Shown: positions 1 through 10,539, numbered from the stretch's first letter. The stretch: 64,000 bases of DNA from an uncultured Alphaproteobacteria bacterium (GCA_902590695.1 CACIXR010000002.1:1-64000); one strand, 5' to 3'. Program-made: numbers and translations. The notes: generated by a model from the sequence alone, not told the origin.

Positions 1-2
1 CT

Positions 3-578
3 ATAAAGCAACTTCAGCAAATGTTTACTTATGATGATTACTTTAAGGAATTAATTGAAAACTCTTCTATTAGAGAAGTTGCAGAAATAGTTTTACGAGA
101 AAAAGCTGAGCCCAAAAATTTACAATTTTTTAATAAACCACCAGGAATTGGAAAGCCAACACCACCACATCAGGATGGTTATTACTTTATGTTAAAAAAA
201 CACAATGCCGTTACTTGTTGGTTAGCTCTAGAAAAAGTAGATGAAGAGAATGGATGTATTCATTATGTAAAAGGTTCTCATAAATCTGAATACAGACCAC
301 ATGGTAGATCCAATGTATTAGGTTTTTCTCAAGGTATTACTGATTTTGGAAATGAGGAAGATAAAATGAACACAGTCTCTTTTCCTGGAGAGCCAGGAAC
401 TTTTTTAATTCACAATGCTAAAACAATACACTGGGCTGAAGGAAATAAATCTCAAACAAGAACTAGAAAAGCACTGGGATTTATTTATTATGGAGAAAGC
501 GCAGAAATAAATCAAGAAGCACATGATGCTTATCAAGAAAAACTTCGAAAAGAAATGAAGGAGAAAAATCTTATATGA
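3..578 (+). CDS. Phytanoyl-CoA dioxygenase (PhyH) family protein, 5' end outside the window
   Basis: HQDG...H motif (PPHQDGYYF, NAKTIHW). The frame stays open upstream of ATG 21 (IKQLQQ-MFTYDD) and aligns with the middle of the downstream paralog (TLMQMQKLEEYDAF), so the true start lies outside the window. Confidence 0.85.
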   Translation: MKQLQQMFTYDDYFKELIENSSIREVAEIVLREKAEPKNLQFFNKPPGIGKPTPPHQDGYYFMLKKHNAVTCWLALEKVDEENGCIHYVKGSHKSEYRPHGRSNVLGFSQGITDFGNEEDKMNTVSFPGEPGTFLIHNAKTIHWAEGNKSQTRTRKALGFIYYGESAEINQEAHDAYQEKLRKEMKEKNLI

Positions 579-1354
579 ATTTTAATACCAACACCCCTGA
601 ATTAAGTGATCTAAAAAAAATTTATGATGAAAATGGTTATAATCATATTCCTGAACTTTTCTCGAAGTCTGATATGGAGCTTATAAATAATGAGTTTGAT
701 AGATATATTAAAGACTGTGTTCCTAAAATGAAAGAAGGGGAAGTGTATTACGTTGATAAAGAAAACAAAGATACTTTAATGCAAATGCAAAAGTTAGAAG
801 AATACGATGCTTTCTTTCATGATCTATTTCACAATAGTAAAATAAAAGAATTAGCTGCGAACGCTTTAGGTGAGGATGTTATACCTAGAGCAATGGAATA
901 CTTTAATAAACCTCCTGGTAATAGCAATCCTACTCCACCTCATCAAGATGGTTATTATTTTAATTTAGATAATGATAAAGCTGTTACTGGTTGGCTTGCA
1001 CTTGAAGATGTTGATGATGAAAATGGATGTATCCATTATGTTAAAGGTTCACATAAATATGAAGGATACAGACCACATGGCAAATCAGAAATTTTAGGTT
1101 TTTCAAAAGGGGTAACTGATTTTGGAACTGAAGAGGATAAAAAAAATACTATAAAGTTTGAAGGTAAAGCTGGAATGTTTTTAATGCACCACGCTAAAAT
1201 TATTCATTTTGCTGATCCCAATAAATCTAAAACTCGATCACGAAGAGCTTTTGGTTTTGTTTATCATGGTGTTTCTGCAAAACACGACAAGCAGAAAGAG
1301 AAAATGGAACAAGAACAATTAAAAGCAGAATTAAAATCAAAAAACAAATTATAA
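575..1354 (+). CDS. Phytanoyl-CoA dioxygenase (PhyH) family protein, tandem paralog
   Basis: Full-length ORF with PTPPHQDGYYF and HHAKIIHF metal-ligand motifs; ATGA overlap with the upstream gene; strong similarity to ORF 3-578. Confidence 0.88.
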   Translation: MNFNTNTPELSDLKKIYDENGYNHIPELFSKSDMELINNEFDRYIKDCVPKMKEGEVYYVDKENKDTLMQMQKLEEYDAFFHDLFHNSKIKELAANALGEDVIPRAMEYFNKPPGNSNPTPPHQDGYYFNLDNDKAVTGWLALEDVDDENGCIHYVKGSHKYEGYRPHGKSEILGFSKGVTDFGTEEDKKNTIKFEGKAGMFLMHHAKIIHFADPNKSKTRSRRAFGFVYHGVSAKHDKQKEKMEQEQLKAELKSKNKL

Positions 1355-1355
1355 A

Positions 1356-2276
1356 ATGAACAATAGAAAAGTTTATATTTCTGGTGATATTGTACCAGAA
1401 GTAGATGCTAAAATTTCAATATTTGATAGCGCTGTACTTTTAGGTGATACAGTTACTGAATCTACTAGAACATTTAATTTCAAACCATTCAAATTAGATG
1501 AACATTTAGAAAGATTATATAAATCATTTAAATTAACACGTATCGACCCTCAAATAACAATAGAGGAAATGAAAAAGGTTAGTCTTGAATTATTAGAAAT
1601 TAATAAAGATAATTACAAGGCTAATGAGGATTGTTGGCTTGTGCACAATATTTCTCGAGGACATTCAATCACTGGAGGTAATCCAGCTTTGCAAGTCTCT
1701 AAGCCAACTGTTATGATTTATACTCAACCTATGAATCTTGTTTTGTGGGCTCCTTTTTATACTAAAGGTTGTCATGCAGTAACTCCTCCTACTAGAATGG
1801 TACCCTCACAATCCTTAGATGCAAGAATTAAAAATAGAAGTCGTCTTTTTTACACGTTAGCTGAAATTGAAGCTAAATTAGTTGATCCTGATGCACAAAG
1901 TGTCATTCTTGATATTCATGGAAATGTTGCAGAAAATAAAGGTGGTAATATATTTATGATCAAAGATGGAAAGTTAATTACACCAACCACTACTAATTGT
2001 TTGGAGGGGCTTACAAGAAATTCAACAATGGAAATAGCCCGATCTTTAGACATTGAAGTGATTGAAGCTGTTATTCAATCTTATGACTTAGCAACTTCTG
2101 ACGAAATGTTTATTACTAGTACGCCATACTCAATAATGCCTGCAACAAAGTTTAATGGAATGCCAATTGCCGATGGAAATGTTGGTCCAGTAACTAAGAA
2201 ATTGATTCAAGGATGGAGCGATAGAGTGGGTGTAGATATTATTAAGCAAGCAGAAGATCAATTACATAAACATTAA
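1356..2276 (+). CDS. Class IV aminotransferase (branched-chain / D-amino acid aminotransferase-like)
   Basis: SLDARIKNRSRLFYTLAEIEA and NVAENKGGNIFMIKDGKLITP are typical fold-type IV PLP motifs. Confidence 0.85.
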   Translation: MNNRKVYISGDIVPEVDAKISIFDSAVLLGDTVTESTRTFNFKPFKLDEHLERLYKSFKLTRIDPQITIEEMKKVSLELLEINKDNYKANEDCWLVHNISRGHSITGGNPALQVSKPTVMIYTQPMNLVLWAPFYTKGCHAVTPPTRMVPSQSLDARIKNRSRLFYTLAEIEAKLVDPDAQSVILDIHGNVAENKGGNIFMIKDGKLITPTTTNCLEGLTRNSTMEIARSLDIEVIEAVIQSYDLATSDEMFITSTPYSIMPATKFNGMPIADGNVGPVTKKLIQGWSDRVGVDIIKQAEDQLHKH

Positions 2277-2277
2277 G

Positions 2278-3195
2278 ATGAAAACACTAGAGAAACCAAA
2301 TGGAATTTGGGGAACTATTCTTTTGCCAATTAATAATAATCAAATTGACTGGATTGCCTTTGAAGAACAGATTCATATTTTATGTGACTCCAAAGTTTCT
2401 GGTATCTATACTAACGGTACCGCTGCAGAATGTCATAATCAAACAGAACAAGAATTTGATAAATTATCGGAAATAGTTTCAACAATTGCATTAAAAAAGA
2501 ATAAAAAATTTCAACTTGGTTTAAGTCATACTAATCCAAGAATTTGCCAAGAAAGAGCAAAGCGGATGGTAAGTTTAAAACCAAATGGATTTCAAATTAC
2601 CTTACCAGATTGGTGGCCTCCAACTTTTAATGAGTCAAAGAATTTTATTTTAGGTATGCAAGAGGTGGTTGAGGATATTTATATGATTTTATACAATCCT
2701 CCTCATGCAAAAGTCCTGCTTTCTCTTGAAGAGATTAGATTATTAAAACAATCTGTTCAAAATCTTGTAGGAATTAAATGTGCAGGGGGTGATGAGCAAT
2801 GGTACTCACAAAGAAGAGAATTATTAGATGATTTTTCGGTATTTGTGCCTGGACATACGGTTGTATATGGAAAACCTTTAGGAGCAAATGGATCTTATTC
2901 CAATGTTGCATGTTTAAGTCCAAATGGCGCTGTTAAAATTTGGGATTTAATCGAGAAAGATTATGAAAAAGCACAAGAACTAGAAGCAAAAGTCCTAAAC
3001 TTTATGAAACAATATATTTTACCTTTTGCTAATAAATTATCAAACACTGGTTTAGATAAATTACTTGCTTCTGTTGGCGGATGGGGACCAGTTTCCGAAA
3101 AAGTTCTCTGGCCTTATGATGGAGCAACTACAGAAGATGTAAAAAAAATAAAAATACATGCAAATAATGAATTAGAAGAAATACTAAATGTCTAA
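2278..3195 (+). CDS. Dihydrodipicolinate synthase / N-acetylneuraminate lyase family protein
   Basis: GIWGTILLPINNNQIDW, GIYTNGTAAECHNQ, VGIKCAGGDE are DapA-family TIM-barrel signatures. Confidence 0.8.
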   Translation: MKTLEKPNGIWGTILLPINNNQIDWIAFEEQIHILCDSKVSGIYTNGTAAECHNQTEQEFDKLSEIVSTIALKKNKKFQLGLSHTNPRICQERAKRMVSLKPNGFQITLPDWWPPTFNESKNFILGMQEVVEDIYMILYNPPHAKVLLSLEEIRLLKQSVQNLVGIKCAGGDEQWYSQRRELLDDFSVFVPGHTVVYGKPLGANGSYSNVACLSPNGAVKIWDLIEKDYEKAQELEAKVLNFMKQYILPFANKLSNTGLDKLLASVGGWGPVSEKVLWPYDGATTEDVKKIKIHANNELEEILNV

Positions 3196-4675
3196 AAATA
3201 TTTTTCTCTCAGGTATATATCATGAAACCCATACATTTTTAGGTGAACCAACTACTTTAAAAGATTTTATTATTTTTCATGATGAAGAAATAATTAATGA
3301 AAACACTGGGAATGGATCTCCAACAGATGGTTTTATAGAATATGCTTCTGGTCAAAATTGGAATATAATTCCAGGAATTCAAATGTCAGCCAGACCTTCA
3401 GGTACTGTTGATGAAGAATCAGAAAACTATTTTAAAAAAAATTTCTTTGAAAAATTAAAAGTTTCTTATCACAACATAGATGCTATTTTCTTAGTTTTAC
3501 ACGGAGCTATGGTAAGCACTAACCATGATGATTTTGAGGGAGATTTTCTCAGAGATATTCAAAGTTTTTTATCAAAAGAAAATATATCTATTCCTATTGT
3601 TGCTGTTTTAGATTTACACGCCAATGTTTCAGAAAATATGATTAAGTATAGTACATGTGTTTATGCATATAGAAAAAACCCTCACAGTGATTCTAGAGAA
3701 ACAGCAGTTAAAGCTGCATCAATTTTAAATGACCTTTTTCTAGATCCTAATGTAAAACAAGTACATCTGGATACAAAATATATTTTACCTCCAACAGGTG
3801 TCGGTACAGCAAATGATCCAATGAAAACAATTTTAGAAGAAGCATTAAAAATTGAGAAGAAAGATCCAGAGATCATATGCATTAATGTTATGGCAGGATA
3901 TTCATACGCCGATATTCCAGATTGTGGTTTTAGTATAAATTGTTGTACCAGAGGAAAAATTAGTGATGCAAAAAATTACCTAGATAAATTGGTCAATATA
4001 CTAGAAGCAAAAATTAAAGATGGTTATCCAAAAGAAAATTCTCTGGATGAAGCTCTAAATGTGATTGATAATATTACAGAAATTAAAAAACCTATTTTAC
4101 TAATTGAACCAGCTGATAATATTGGTGGAGGAACACCAGGAGATGCTACTGATTTATTAGATCGATTATTACAAACTAATCATAACGGGATCGTTGCTAT
4201 AATTAATGATCCTGAAGCTGCAGATGCTTGTCATAAAGCTCATATTAATAATGAAGTTCAGCTACATATAGGTGCAAAATTTGATGCATTTCATGGTAAA
4301 CCTATTTTTATTAAAGCAAATTTAGAAAGAATTTCTGATGGAAGATTTGAACTTGAAAATAAACAATCTCACTTAGCTTCAATGATGGGAACAAAAATTA
4401 ATATGGGCCCTTCAGCTGTATTAAAAAATGATCAATTAACCTTATTGTTAACATCAATTAAAACACCACCAATGGATTTAGGTCAACTAACTTCACAAGG
4501 TATTAATCCTAGAGATGCAAAATTAATAATAATTAAAGCAGCTGTATCTCATAAAGATGCTTATGATCCAATTGCATCTCAGAGTTTTTATATTGATAGC
4601 CAAGGTCTTTGTACAAGTAATTTAAAAAGATTGCCTTTTAAAAAAATTGGAAATAAAATTATATCTTTAGATTAG
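3188..4675 (+). CDS. M81 family metallopeptidase (MlrC-like)
   Basis: GIYHETHTF, LVLHGAMV, AVLDLHANVS, EPADNIGGGTPGD motifs; overlaps the upstream gene. Confidence 0.88.
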   Translation: MSKNIFLSGIYHETHTFLGEPTTLKDFIIFHDEEIINENTGNGSPTDGFIEYASGQNWNIIPGIQMSARPSGTVDEESENYFKKNFFEKLKVSYHNIDAIFLVLHGAMVSTNHDDFEGDFLRDIQSFLSKENISIPIVAVLDLHANVSENMIKYSTCVYAYRKNPHSDSRETAVKAASILNDLFLDPNVKQVHLDTKYILPPTGVGTANDPMKTILEEALKIEKKDPEIICINVMAGYSYADIPDCGFSINCCTRGKISDAKNYLDKLVNILEAKIKDGYPKENSLDEALNVIDNITEIKKPILLIEPADNIGGGTPGDATDLLDRLLQTNHNGIVAIINDPEAADACHKAHINNEVQLHIGAKFDAFHGKPIFIKANLERISDGRFELENKQSHLASMMGTKINMGPSAVLKNDQLTLLLTSIKTPPMDLGQLTSQGINPRDAKLIIIKAAVSHKDAYDPIASQSFYIDSQGLCTSNLKRLPFKKIGNKIISLD

Positions 4676-5991
4676 TTTAATCGTTTAAAACCGTTATGTG
4701 CAATAGGGCCCTCTAATAAATCCATAATATTTTTTCCATCCTCACACTCTTTTATCATTTGAAAAATAGGGCGTATATTTTCAATGTAACCATCAATGAT
4801 ATCTTTTGTGTGTGCAGTACAAACATAGACTGCAGTTGCAGCAAGATAACCTTTTTTAAGCATTTCTTGAGTAATAAATGTTTTATAGGCCAATGCATTT
4901 TCACTTTTAAATGAAAATGTTGTCAGTGCCGCTAATCCACTAATAGTAATTGGAAGATCAAATTCTTTAGACAACTTCATCCACTCACTATTTACGTATT
5001 CACCAATTTTTGTAATTTTTTCCCATGATTTTTCTTTATCCATAACTTTTAGTGTCGCAAGACCAGCACTAGATCCAATTCGTTCAGTCCAAAAGGTGCT
5101 ACTTATAAAAGATTTTTCTGCTGCTTGCATTACCTCTCTTTTACCAAGGACTGCAGTTACAGCATATCCATTTCCAAGAGCTTTTCCAAACATTGCAACG
5201 TCAGGCTCAACATCATAAAGCATATGCAAGCCACCATAATTTTTTCTAAATCCTGATGTACATTCATCAAATACTAAAACAATATTATTATCATTTGCTA
5301 ATTTTCTAACTCTTAGTAAAAAATTATTTTCTGGTTCTTTGTTTCGGTAAACTTCCATTTTGATAACGCCTATGTTTTTAGTTTTGACTAAGTTTTCTAG
5401 TTTATCAAAATTATTATATTCGAATGGATATACACTTCCTTTGAGATTTTGTGGTACACCATGAGGATCTAAACCTGGTAGAAGGTGACCATCTAACCCT
5501 TTTGAGTCAGATAAATTTGAAGCTAAGTACCAGTCGTGCCAGCCATGATATCCACAAAATGCTACATTATCTCTTCCAGATGCAGCTCTTGAAAGACGAA
5601 TAGCGACTGAATTAGCTTCACCTCCTGATCTTGCAAATCTTGCCATATCAGCCCATGGATGTAGTTCAACTAATCTTTCCGTGAGCTCAACTTCTTCCGG
5701 GGCATTTAGGGAAGACATATTTCCATTTCCGACTGTTTCTTTGACAGCTTCATCGACTTCTGGATGACTATAGCCAAGTGAATTAGTTCCTGGCATCATT
5801 AAGGTATCTATATATTTATTTCCATCGAGATCCCATACTTCACAACCTCTTGTTTTAGTAAAATAAGCAGGCCAATGTTCAGGTAAAAACATTTCAGGTC
5901 TTTTTGATAAAAGCATATTTCCACCAGCAACAATTTGCTTTGCTTTAGAATATAATTTTTGTCCTTTTCCCATTTTAATTAACCTATGCAA
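4672..5991 (-). CDS. Class III aminotransferase (glutamate-1-semialdehyde aminomutase-like)
   Basis: ARSGGEANSVAIRLSRAASGRDNVAFCGYHGWHDW, VFDECTSGFR, DVAMFGKALGNGY. Confidence 0.88.
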   Translation of the reverse strand: MHRLIKMGKGQKLYSKAKQIVAGGNMLLSKRPEMFLPEHWPAYFTKTRGCEVWDLDGNKYIDTLMMPGTNSLGYSHPEVDEAVKETVGNGNMSSLNAPEEVELTERLVELHPWADMARFARSGGEANSVAIRLSRAASGRDNVAFCGYHGWHDWYLASNLSDSKGLDGHLLPGLDPHGVPQNLKGSVYPFEYNNFDKLENLVKTKNIGVIKMEVYRNKEPENNFLLRVRKLANDNNIVLVFDECTSGFRKNYGGLHMLYDVEPDVAMFGKALGNGYAVTAVLGKREVMQAAEKSFISSTFWTERIGSSAGLATLKVMDKEKSWEKITKIGEYVNSEWMKLSKEFDLPITISGLAALTTFSFKSENALAYKTFITQEMLKKGYLAATAVYVCTAHTKDIIDGYIENIRPIFQMIKECEDGKNIMDLLEGPIAHNGFKRLN

Positions 5992-6023
5992 TTTTCATTA
6001 AAAGCACAATCAGTTTCTTGTGT

Positions 6024-6905
6024 TTATAGCAAAACACCCATTTTTGATGCTTTTACTCCAAGAGATGACTTTACTACTTTTACGTGAAACAATTTAGGTT
6101 CTTTTTTCAAATTTTTTTTTACGAGCTCTAAATAACCTTGTGCCATTCCAATACTTCCACCAAGAATAATTATGTCTATATCAAATATAGCTTTCAAATT
6201 TGCACACAGTTCTGAGACAGATTTGGCAGATAGATCGATTATTTCTTTCGCCCATTTTTTATTTTGAAAACTAAGCTTAAAAATTTCTTTAGCACTAATA
6301 TTTTTATGACCTTTTTGTTTAGCAATTTTACTCATTGCTTTACCAGAAGCGATACTTTCAAAAGTTCCAATTCTACCACTCCCACATTTTGTTTTTGTTA
6401 ACGTTGAAGTTGTAAATCCCAAATGTCCTGCTAATCCATTTTCTGAGAGAAGAGGTTTATTGTTTAAAATTACACCAACTCCTATACCACTTGAAATTGT
6501 AATATATCCCACACGTTTGTATTTAAAACCTTTTCCATAATTTGCTTCTCCCAAAGCTGCAGCTGTTGCATCATTTATTATTGTAGAAGCTGTATTAAAT
6601 TTTTTTTCTATAAGTTTTTTAAGGGGTATTTTGAAATTTCCTAAATTTTCTTTATTTATTGGGTACCAATTTCCGTATTGGTCAACCCTTCCTGTAATAG
6701 CAATGCCTATTTTTTTAGATTTAGATATATTTAAGTTTTTAATATTTTTTTCAATTTGTTGAATGTAATTATTTGCTATTTTATGTATTGAAGTTGGCTC
6801 AGTAATAGTTTTTTTAAACTTTCCTTTAATTATTTGAGATACTGATATCTTCGTTGCTCCAAAATCAATTGCGATACCTGATTTGTTAAATATTTTTTTA
6901 TTCAT
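6024..6905 (-). CDS. ROK family sugar kinase (N-acetylmannosamine kinase-like)
   Basis: GIAIDFGATKISVSQI, NDATAAALGEANYGKG, GHLGFTTSTLTKTKCGSGRIGTFESIASG; adjacent to nanE. Confidence 0.82.
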   Translation of the reverse strand: MNKKIFNKSGIAIDFGATKISVSQIIKGKFKKTITEPTSIHKIANNYIQQIEKNIKNLNISKSKKIGIAITGRVDQYGNWYPINKENLGNFKIPLKKLIEKKFNTASTIINDATAAALGEANYGKGFKYKRVGYITISSGIGVGVILNNKPLLSENGLAGHLGFTTSTLTKTKCGSGRIGTFESIASGKAMSKIAKQKGHKNISAKEIFKLSFQNKKWAKEIIDLSAKSVSELCANLKAIFDIDIIILGGSIGMAQGYLELVKKNLKKEPKLFHVKVVKSSLGVKASKMGVLL

Positions 6906-6906
6906 T

Positions 6907-7581
6907 TTAATTTTTAATTTTTTTTACAAACCAACTCGTAATATTATCAATACGCGTAATAGCACTTCCAATTGTAACTGCATCTGCTCCTGCTTGTATA
7001 GCTTGCTTTGCAAGCTCCGGAGTGTTGTAACGACCTTCAGCCATTACAAAGCAATTAAGTTTTTTAAATTCTTTAATTAATTTTATATTTGGTTTATCCG
7101 TATCTTTTACTTGTTTACCAACATAGCCAGCAAGTGTTGTTCCAATAATATCTGCACCCTCTAAAATAGCTTTTTTAGCATCATCTAGATTTGAGCAATC
7201 TGCCATAGCTAAACGATTTGCTTTTTTAATTTTTAAAATAATTTCTTTTGTTGGAAAAGGCCTTTTCCTATTTGTGGCATCATACGCTATAATATCTGCA
7301 CCACTATTAATAATTTGATCGACATCCTTTAAGAGAGGCGTAATTCTAACTTTATAGTTATCTAAGTCATTTTTTATTATGCCAATGATTGGTAAAGAAA
7401 TATTTTTTTTGACTGCTCGTATATTTTTTTCTCCTTCAATTCGCACGCCACCACAACCTCCTATAATTGCAGCTTCTGCCATTGAAACAACAATAGACGT
7501 CTTGTCTTGAGGCCCACCCTCATTAGGCTGACATGATACAATGATTTTATTTTTTAATTTTTTTAAAATATTTTTTTTCAC
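6907..7581 (-). CDS. nanE: N-acetylmannosamine-6-phosphate 2-epimerase
   Basis: IVSCQPNEGGPQD, GGVRIEGEKNIRAV, LPIIGIIKNDLDNYKVRITP, ADIIAYDATNRKRP match the NanE pattern. Confidence 0.9.
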   Translation of the reverse strand: MKKNILKKLKNKIIVSCQPNEGGPQDKTSIVVSMAEAAIIGGCGGVRIEGEKNIRAVKKNISLPIIGIIKNDLDNYKVRITPLLKDVDQIINSGADIIAYDATNRKRPFPTKEIILKIKKANRLAMADCSNLDDAKKAILEGADIIGTTLAGYVGKQVKDTDKPNIKLIKEFKKLNCFVMAEGRYNTPELAKQAIQAGADAVTIGSAITRIDNITSWFVKKIKN

Positions 7582-7589
7582 AAAGTTAA

Positions 7590-8519
7590 TTATAATGCTT
7601 TTAAAAATTTTATTTCTGAAAGATCATTTTCCGACATTAATTTTTTTAAATCATCTTTTATTCCCTTTTCTATCTCTGTATTGACAATACTTGAAAAAGG
7701 CTTCCTTACATACCCTGAATCAATTCCCATCCAACTTAATCCCATTTTAATAAATGGATAACCTGATTTTTTTAAAGCATACAAAATGATCATATTTACT
7801 TTGTCTTGTAATTTTTTTGCCTCAACAACATTACCATTTTTCATATTTTGAAAAATTCCTACAAACATTTCTGGCATTAAATTATAAAACGATCCAATCA
7901 TACCATCAGCACCTGATATCAGACCAGAGATAGCCATTTCATCCATACCAGAATAAATTTTAAAATATGCTCCAATCTCCTTTTTTATTTTCTCAAAATT
8001 AAAATGAGTTGCTGCCGTATATTTAACTCCTTTAATATTATCTATAGCGGCCAATCTTTTTAACATATCAATGTCCAGCAAATTTGCGTGACTAATATTA
8101 TATATAATAATTGGCAAATGTGAGGATTGAGCTATGTCACTATAATAATTATAAATCTCTTCATTAGAAAAATTGTAATAAAAAGGTGGCAATGCTGATA
8201 ATGCGTCGACTCCAGCATGAGTGGCATATTTTGTTAGATCAGTTGTAATTTTAGTTCCAATAGATCCAACATGCGCAATAACAGGAACTCTGCCATTTAC
8301 TTCTTCAACAATAACATCAAGCACATCTTTTTTTTCTTCTGGTGACATTAAAAAAGTTTCACCTGTACTACCAGTTACGTACAAGCCATTAATATTTTCG
8401 GCTATTAAATGATTGATAATTTTTCTTAAACCTTCCTTGTTTATAGTTTCATCTTTATTAATCGATGTGATCATAGCAGGCATAACACCATTTAGATCTT
8501 TTGGATCATATTTAGACAT
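7590..8519 (-). CDS. N-acetylneuraminate lyase-like / DHDPS family protein
   Basis: DLNGVMPAMITSINKDETINKEGL, GLYVTGSTGETFLMSPEEKK, PIIIYNISHANLLDIDML, IKGVKYTAATHFN; next to nanE and a ROK kinase. Confidence 0.85.
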   Translation of the reverse strand: MSKYDPKDLNGVMPAMITSINKDETINKEGLRKIINHLIAENINGLYVTGSTGETFLMSPEEKKDVLDVIVEEVNGRVPVIAHVGSIGTKITTDLTKYATHAGVDALSALPPFYYNFSNEEIYNYYSDIAQSSHLPIIIYNISHANLLDIDMLKRLAAIDNIKGVKYTAATHFNFEKIKKEIGAYFKIYSGMDEMAISGLISGADGMIGSFYNLMPEMFVGIFQNMKNGNVVEAKKLQDKVNMIILYALKKSGYPFIKMGLSWMGIDSGYVRKPFSSIVNTEIEKGIKDDLKKLMSENDLSEIKFLKAL

Positions 8520-9527
8520 TTAGCTAATTTCGGGTAAATCAATTAAGTGGCAAGATGCATAGTGTTCATTACCATTTGTTGAATATTTTTTTAATGTTGG
8601 TACCTCAGTTTTACAAATGTCAGTTGCTTTAGGACACCGAGGATGAAAAGGACAGCCTTTAGGTGGATTAACTGGACTTGGTACATCTCCTTCCAAAACA
8701 ATTCTTTTCGTTTGTTTGTCAAGATCTGCAACTGGGATAGCTGAAATCAAAGCTTCAGAGTAGGGGTGAAGAGTATTATTATATAGATCTTCAGAATCAC
8801 AAAGTTCAACAATTCTCCCAAGATACATAACAGCAATTCGATCACATAGATATTCTGTTACACTCAAATCATGAGTAATGAAAAGGTAGGTTAGATTTTT
8901 TTCTTTCTTAAGTTGCATTAATAATTTTAGTACTTGTGCTTGAATTGATACATCAAGAGCACTAACCGCTTCATCACAAACTATAAGTTCCGGCTCAAGA
9001 CATAAAGCTCTGACAATACCAATTCTTTGTCTTTGTCCTCCTGAAAATTCGTGAGGATATCTATCCATATATTCTCTGCGCATATTTACTGCTTCTAGGA
9101 GATCACCAATAATTTTTCTTCTTTCCTCTTTTGATTTTATACCAAATTTTTTTAATGGATCTTGAAGCGAGCCAAAAATTGTAAACGAAGGATTAAGAGA
9201 GGAGTGCGGATCTTGAAAGACTATTTGTAACTTCTTTCGAAATGGATCCATATCTTTTTTTTCTAAAGATGTTAATTCTGTCTCATTATCATCTAGTGAA
9301 ATATATTTTACTTCTCCATCTGTAGGTTCTACCAATCTTAGGATGGCTTTACCAAGAGTTGTCTTTCCACAACCACTTTCTCCAGCTAGACCTAAAACTT
9401 CACCTCTAAAAATATCTAAATCCACACCATCAACAGCCAAAACATGTCCTACAACACGATTAAACACACCTGCTTGTACTGGAAAATGTACTTTTACACC
9501 GCGTAATTTAAGTATCTCTTTTTTCAT
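8520..9527 (-). CDS. Dipeptide/oligopeptide-type ABC transporter ATP-binding protein (DppF/OppF-like)
   Basis: Walker A GESGCGKTTLGKA, SGGQRQRIGIVRAL, C-terminal oligo_HPY region (GCPFHPRCPKATDIC). Confidence 0.93.
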   Translation of the reverse strand: MKKEILKLRGVKVHFPVQAGVFNRVVGHVLAVDGVDLDIFRGEVLGLAGESGCGKTTLGKAILRLVEPTDGEVKYISLDDNETELTSLEKKDMDPFRKKLQIVFQDPHSSLNPSFTIFGSLQDPLKKFGIKSKEERRKIIGDLLEAVNMRREYMDRYPHEFSGGQRQRIGIVRALCLEPELIVCDEAVSALDVSIQAQVLKLLMQLKKEKNLTYLFITHDLSVTEYLCDRIAVMYLGRIVELCDSEDLYNNTLHPYSEALISAIPVADLDKQTKRIVLEGDVPSPVNPPKGCPFHPRCPKATDICKTEVPTLKKYSTNGNEHYASCHLIDLPEIS

Positions 9528-10537
9528 TTATATTTCTCAAAAAATTGTTCGTACTTGTGACATCTTACTTGGTGAGTTTCATTTATTTGTGTGATTTCTG
9601 GCATCACATCACAACTTTCTGTTTGCCAATTGCACCTTGGAGCAAATTGACAACCAATAGGTCTATTATAGGGATCAGGCGTTGATCCTTTAATAGGATT
9701 AATATCTTGATTTTTCCCTCTTCCAAGTACAGGTACTGATTCTAAAAGAGCTTTAGTATATGGGTGTGTTGGTCGTCTTAAAACATCATCTGCTGTTCCA
9801 GCCTCAACAATGTTTCCCATATACATTACTGCAACATTATCAGCTAACTCTGCTACAACTCCCATATCATGCGTTATAAGTATAATAGCTGTATCATTTT
9901 CTTTTTTTAATTTATCCATTAGCTCAAATATTTGTGCTTGAATTGTAACATCTAGAGCTGTTGTTGGCTCATCCGCAATTAATATTTTCGGATTACAAGC
10001 CATGGCCATTGCTATCATTGCTCTTTGCCTCATCCCGCCAGAATAACTGTGAGGATATTCATCAACTCTTTTTTCTGGAAGTGGTATGCCCATGTCATTG
10101 AGAAGAGAAATACACTTTTCCCTTATTTCTTTTTTATTGAGATTAGTATGATACTTAAGATTTTCACTTATTTGAAATCCGACTGTGTACACAGGATTAA
10201 GTGCTGTCATTGGATCTTGGAATATCATTGCAATATCTGAGCCTCTAATCTCCCTCATTTCTTTTCCATTTTTTTCTAATTTTTCAATATTGATAATTTT
10301 ATCATCTTTTTGAAATTTAATTTCACCCTCTTCAATTCTTGATAGTGTTGGAAGTAATTGCATAATTGTAGCTGCGGTAACACTTTTACCACAACCACTT
10401 TCACCAACGATACAAAGTGTTTTACCTTTTTCAACATCAAAGGAAACTCCATTAACCGCTTTGTTGCATCGATTATTCGTATAAAAAAAAGTTTTAAGAT
10501 CTCTAACTGAAAGCGCTATATTATTTTTATCTTCCAT
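9524..10537 (-). CDS. Dipeptide/oligopeptide-type ABC transporter ATP-binding protein (DppD/OppD-like)
   Basis: GESGCGKSVTAATIM, YSGGMRQRAMIAMAMA, IGCQFAPRCNWQ. Confidence 0.93.
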   Translation of the reverse strand: MEDKNNIALSVRDLKTFFYTNNRCNKAVNGVSFDVEKGKTLCIVGESGCGKSVTAATIMQLLPTLSRIEEGEIKFQKDDKIINIEKLEKNGKEMREIRGSDIAMIFQDPMTALNPVYTVGFQISENLKYHTNLNKKEIREKCISLLNDMGIPLPEKRVDEYPHSYSGGMRQRAMIAMAMACNPKILIADEPTTALDVTIQAQIFELMDKLKKENDTAIILITHDMGVVAELADNVAVMYMGNIVEAGTADDVLRRPTHPYTKALLESVPVLGRGKNQDINPIKGSTPDPYNRPIGCQFAPRCNWQTESCDVMPEITQINETHQVRCHKYEQFFEKYK

Positions 10538-10539
10538 TA

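Noticed and set aside
6883-7080. Plus-strand 65-aa ORF
   Set aside because: Antisense to nanE and the ROK gene; composition is a shadow of the real frames.
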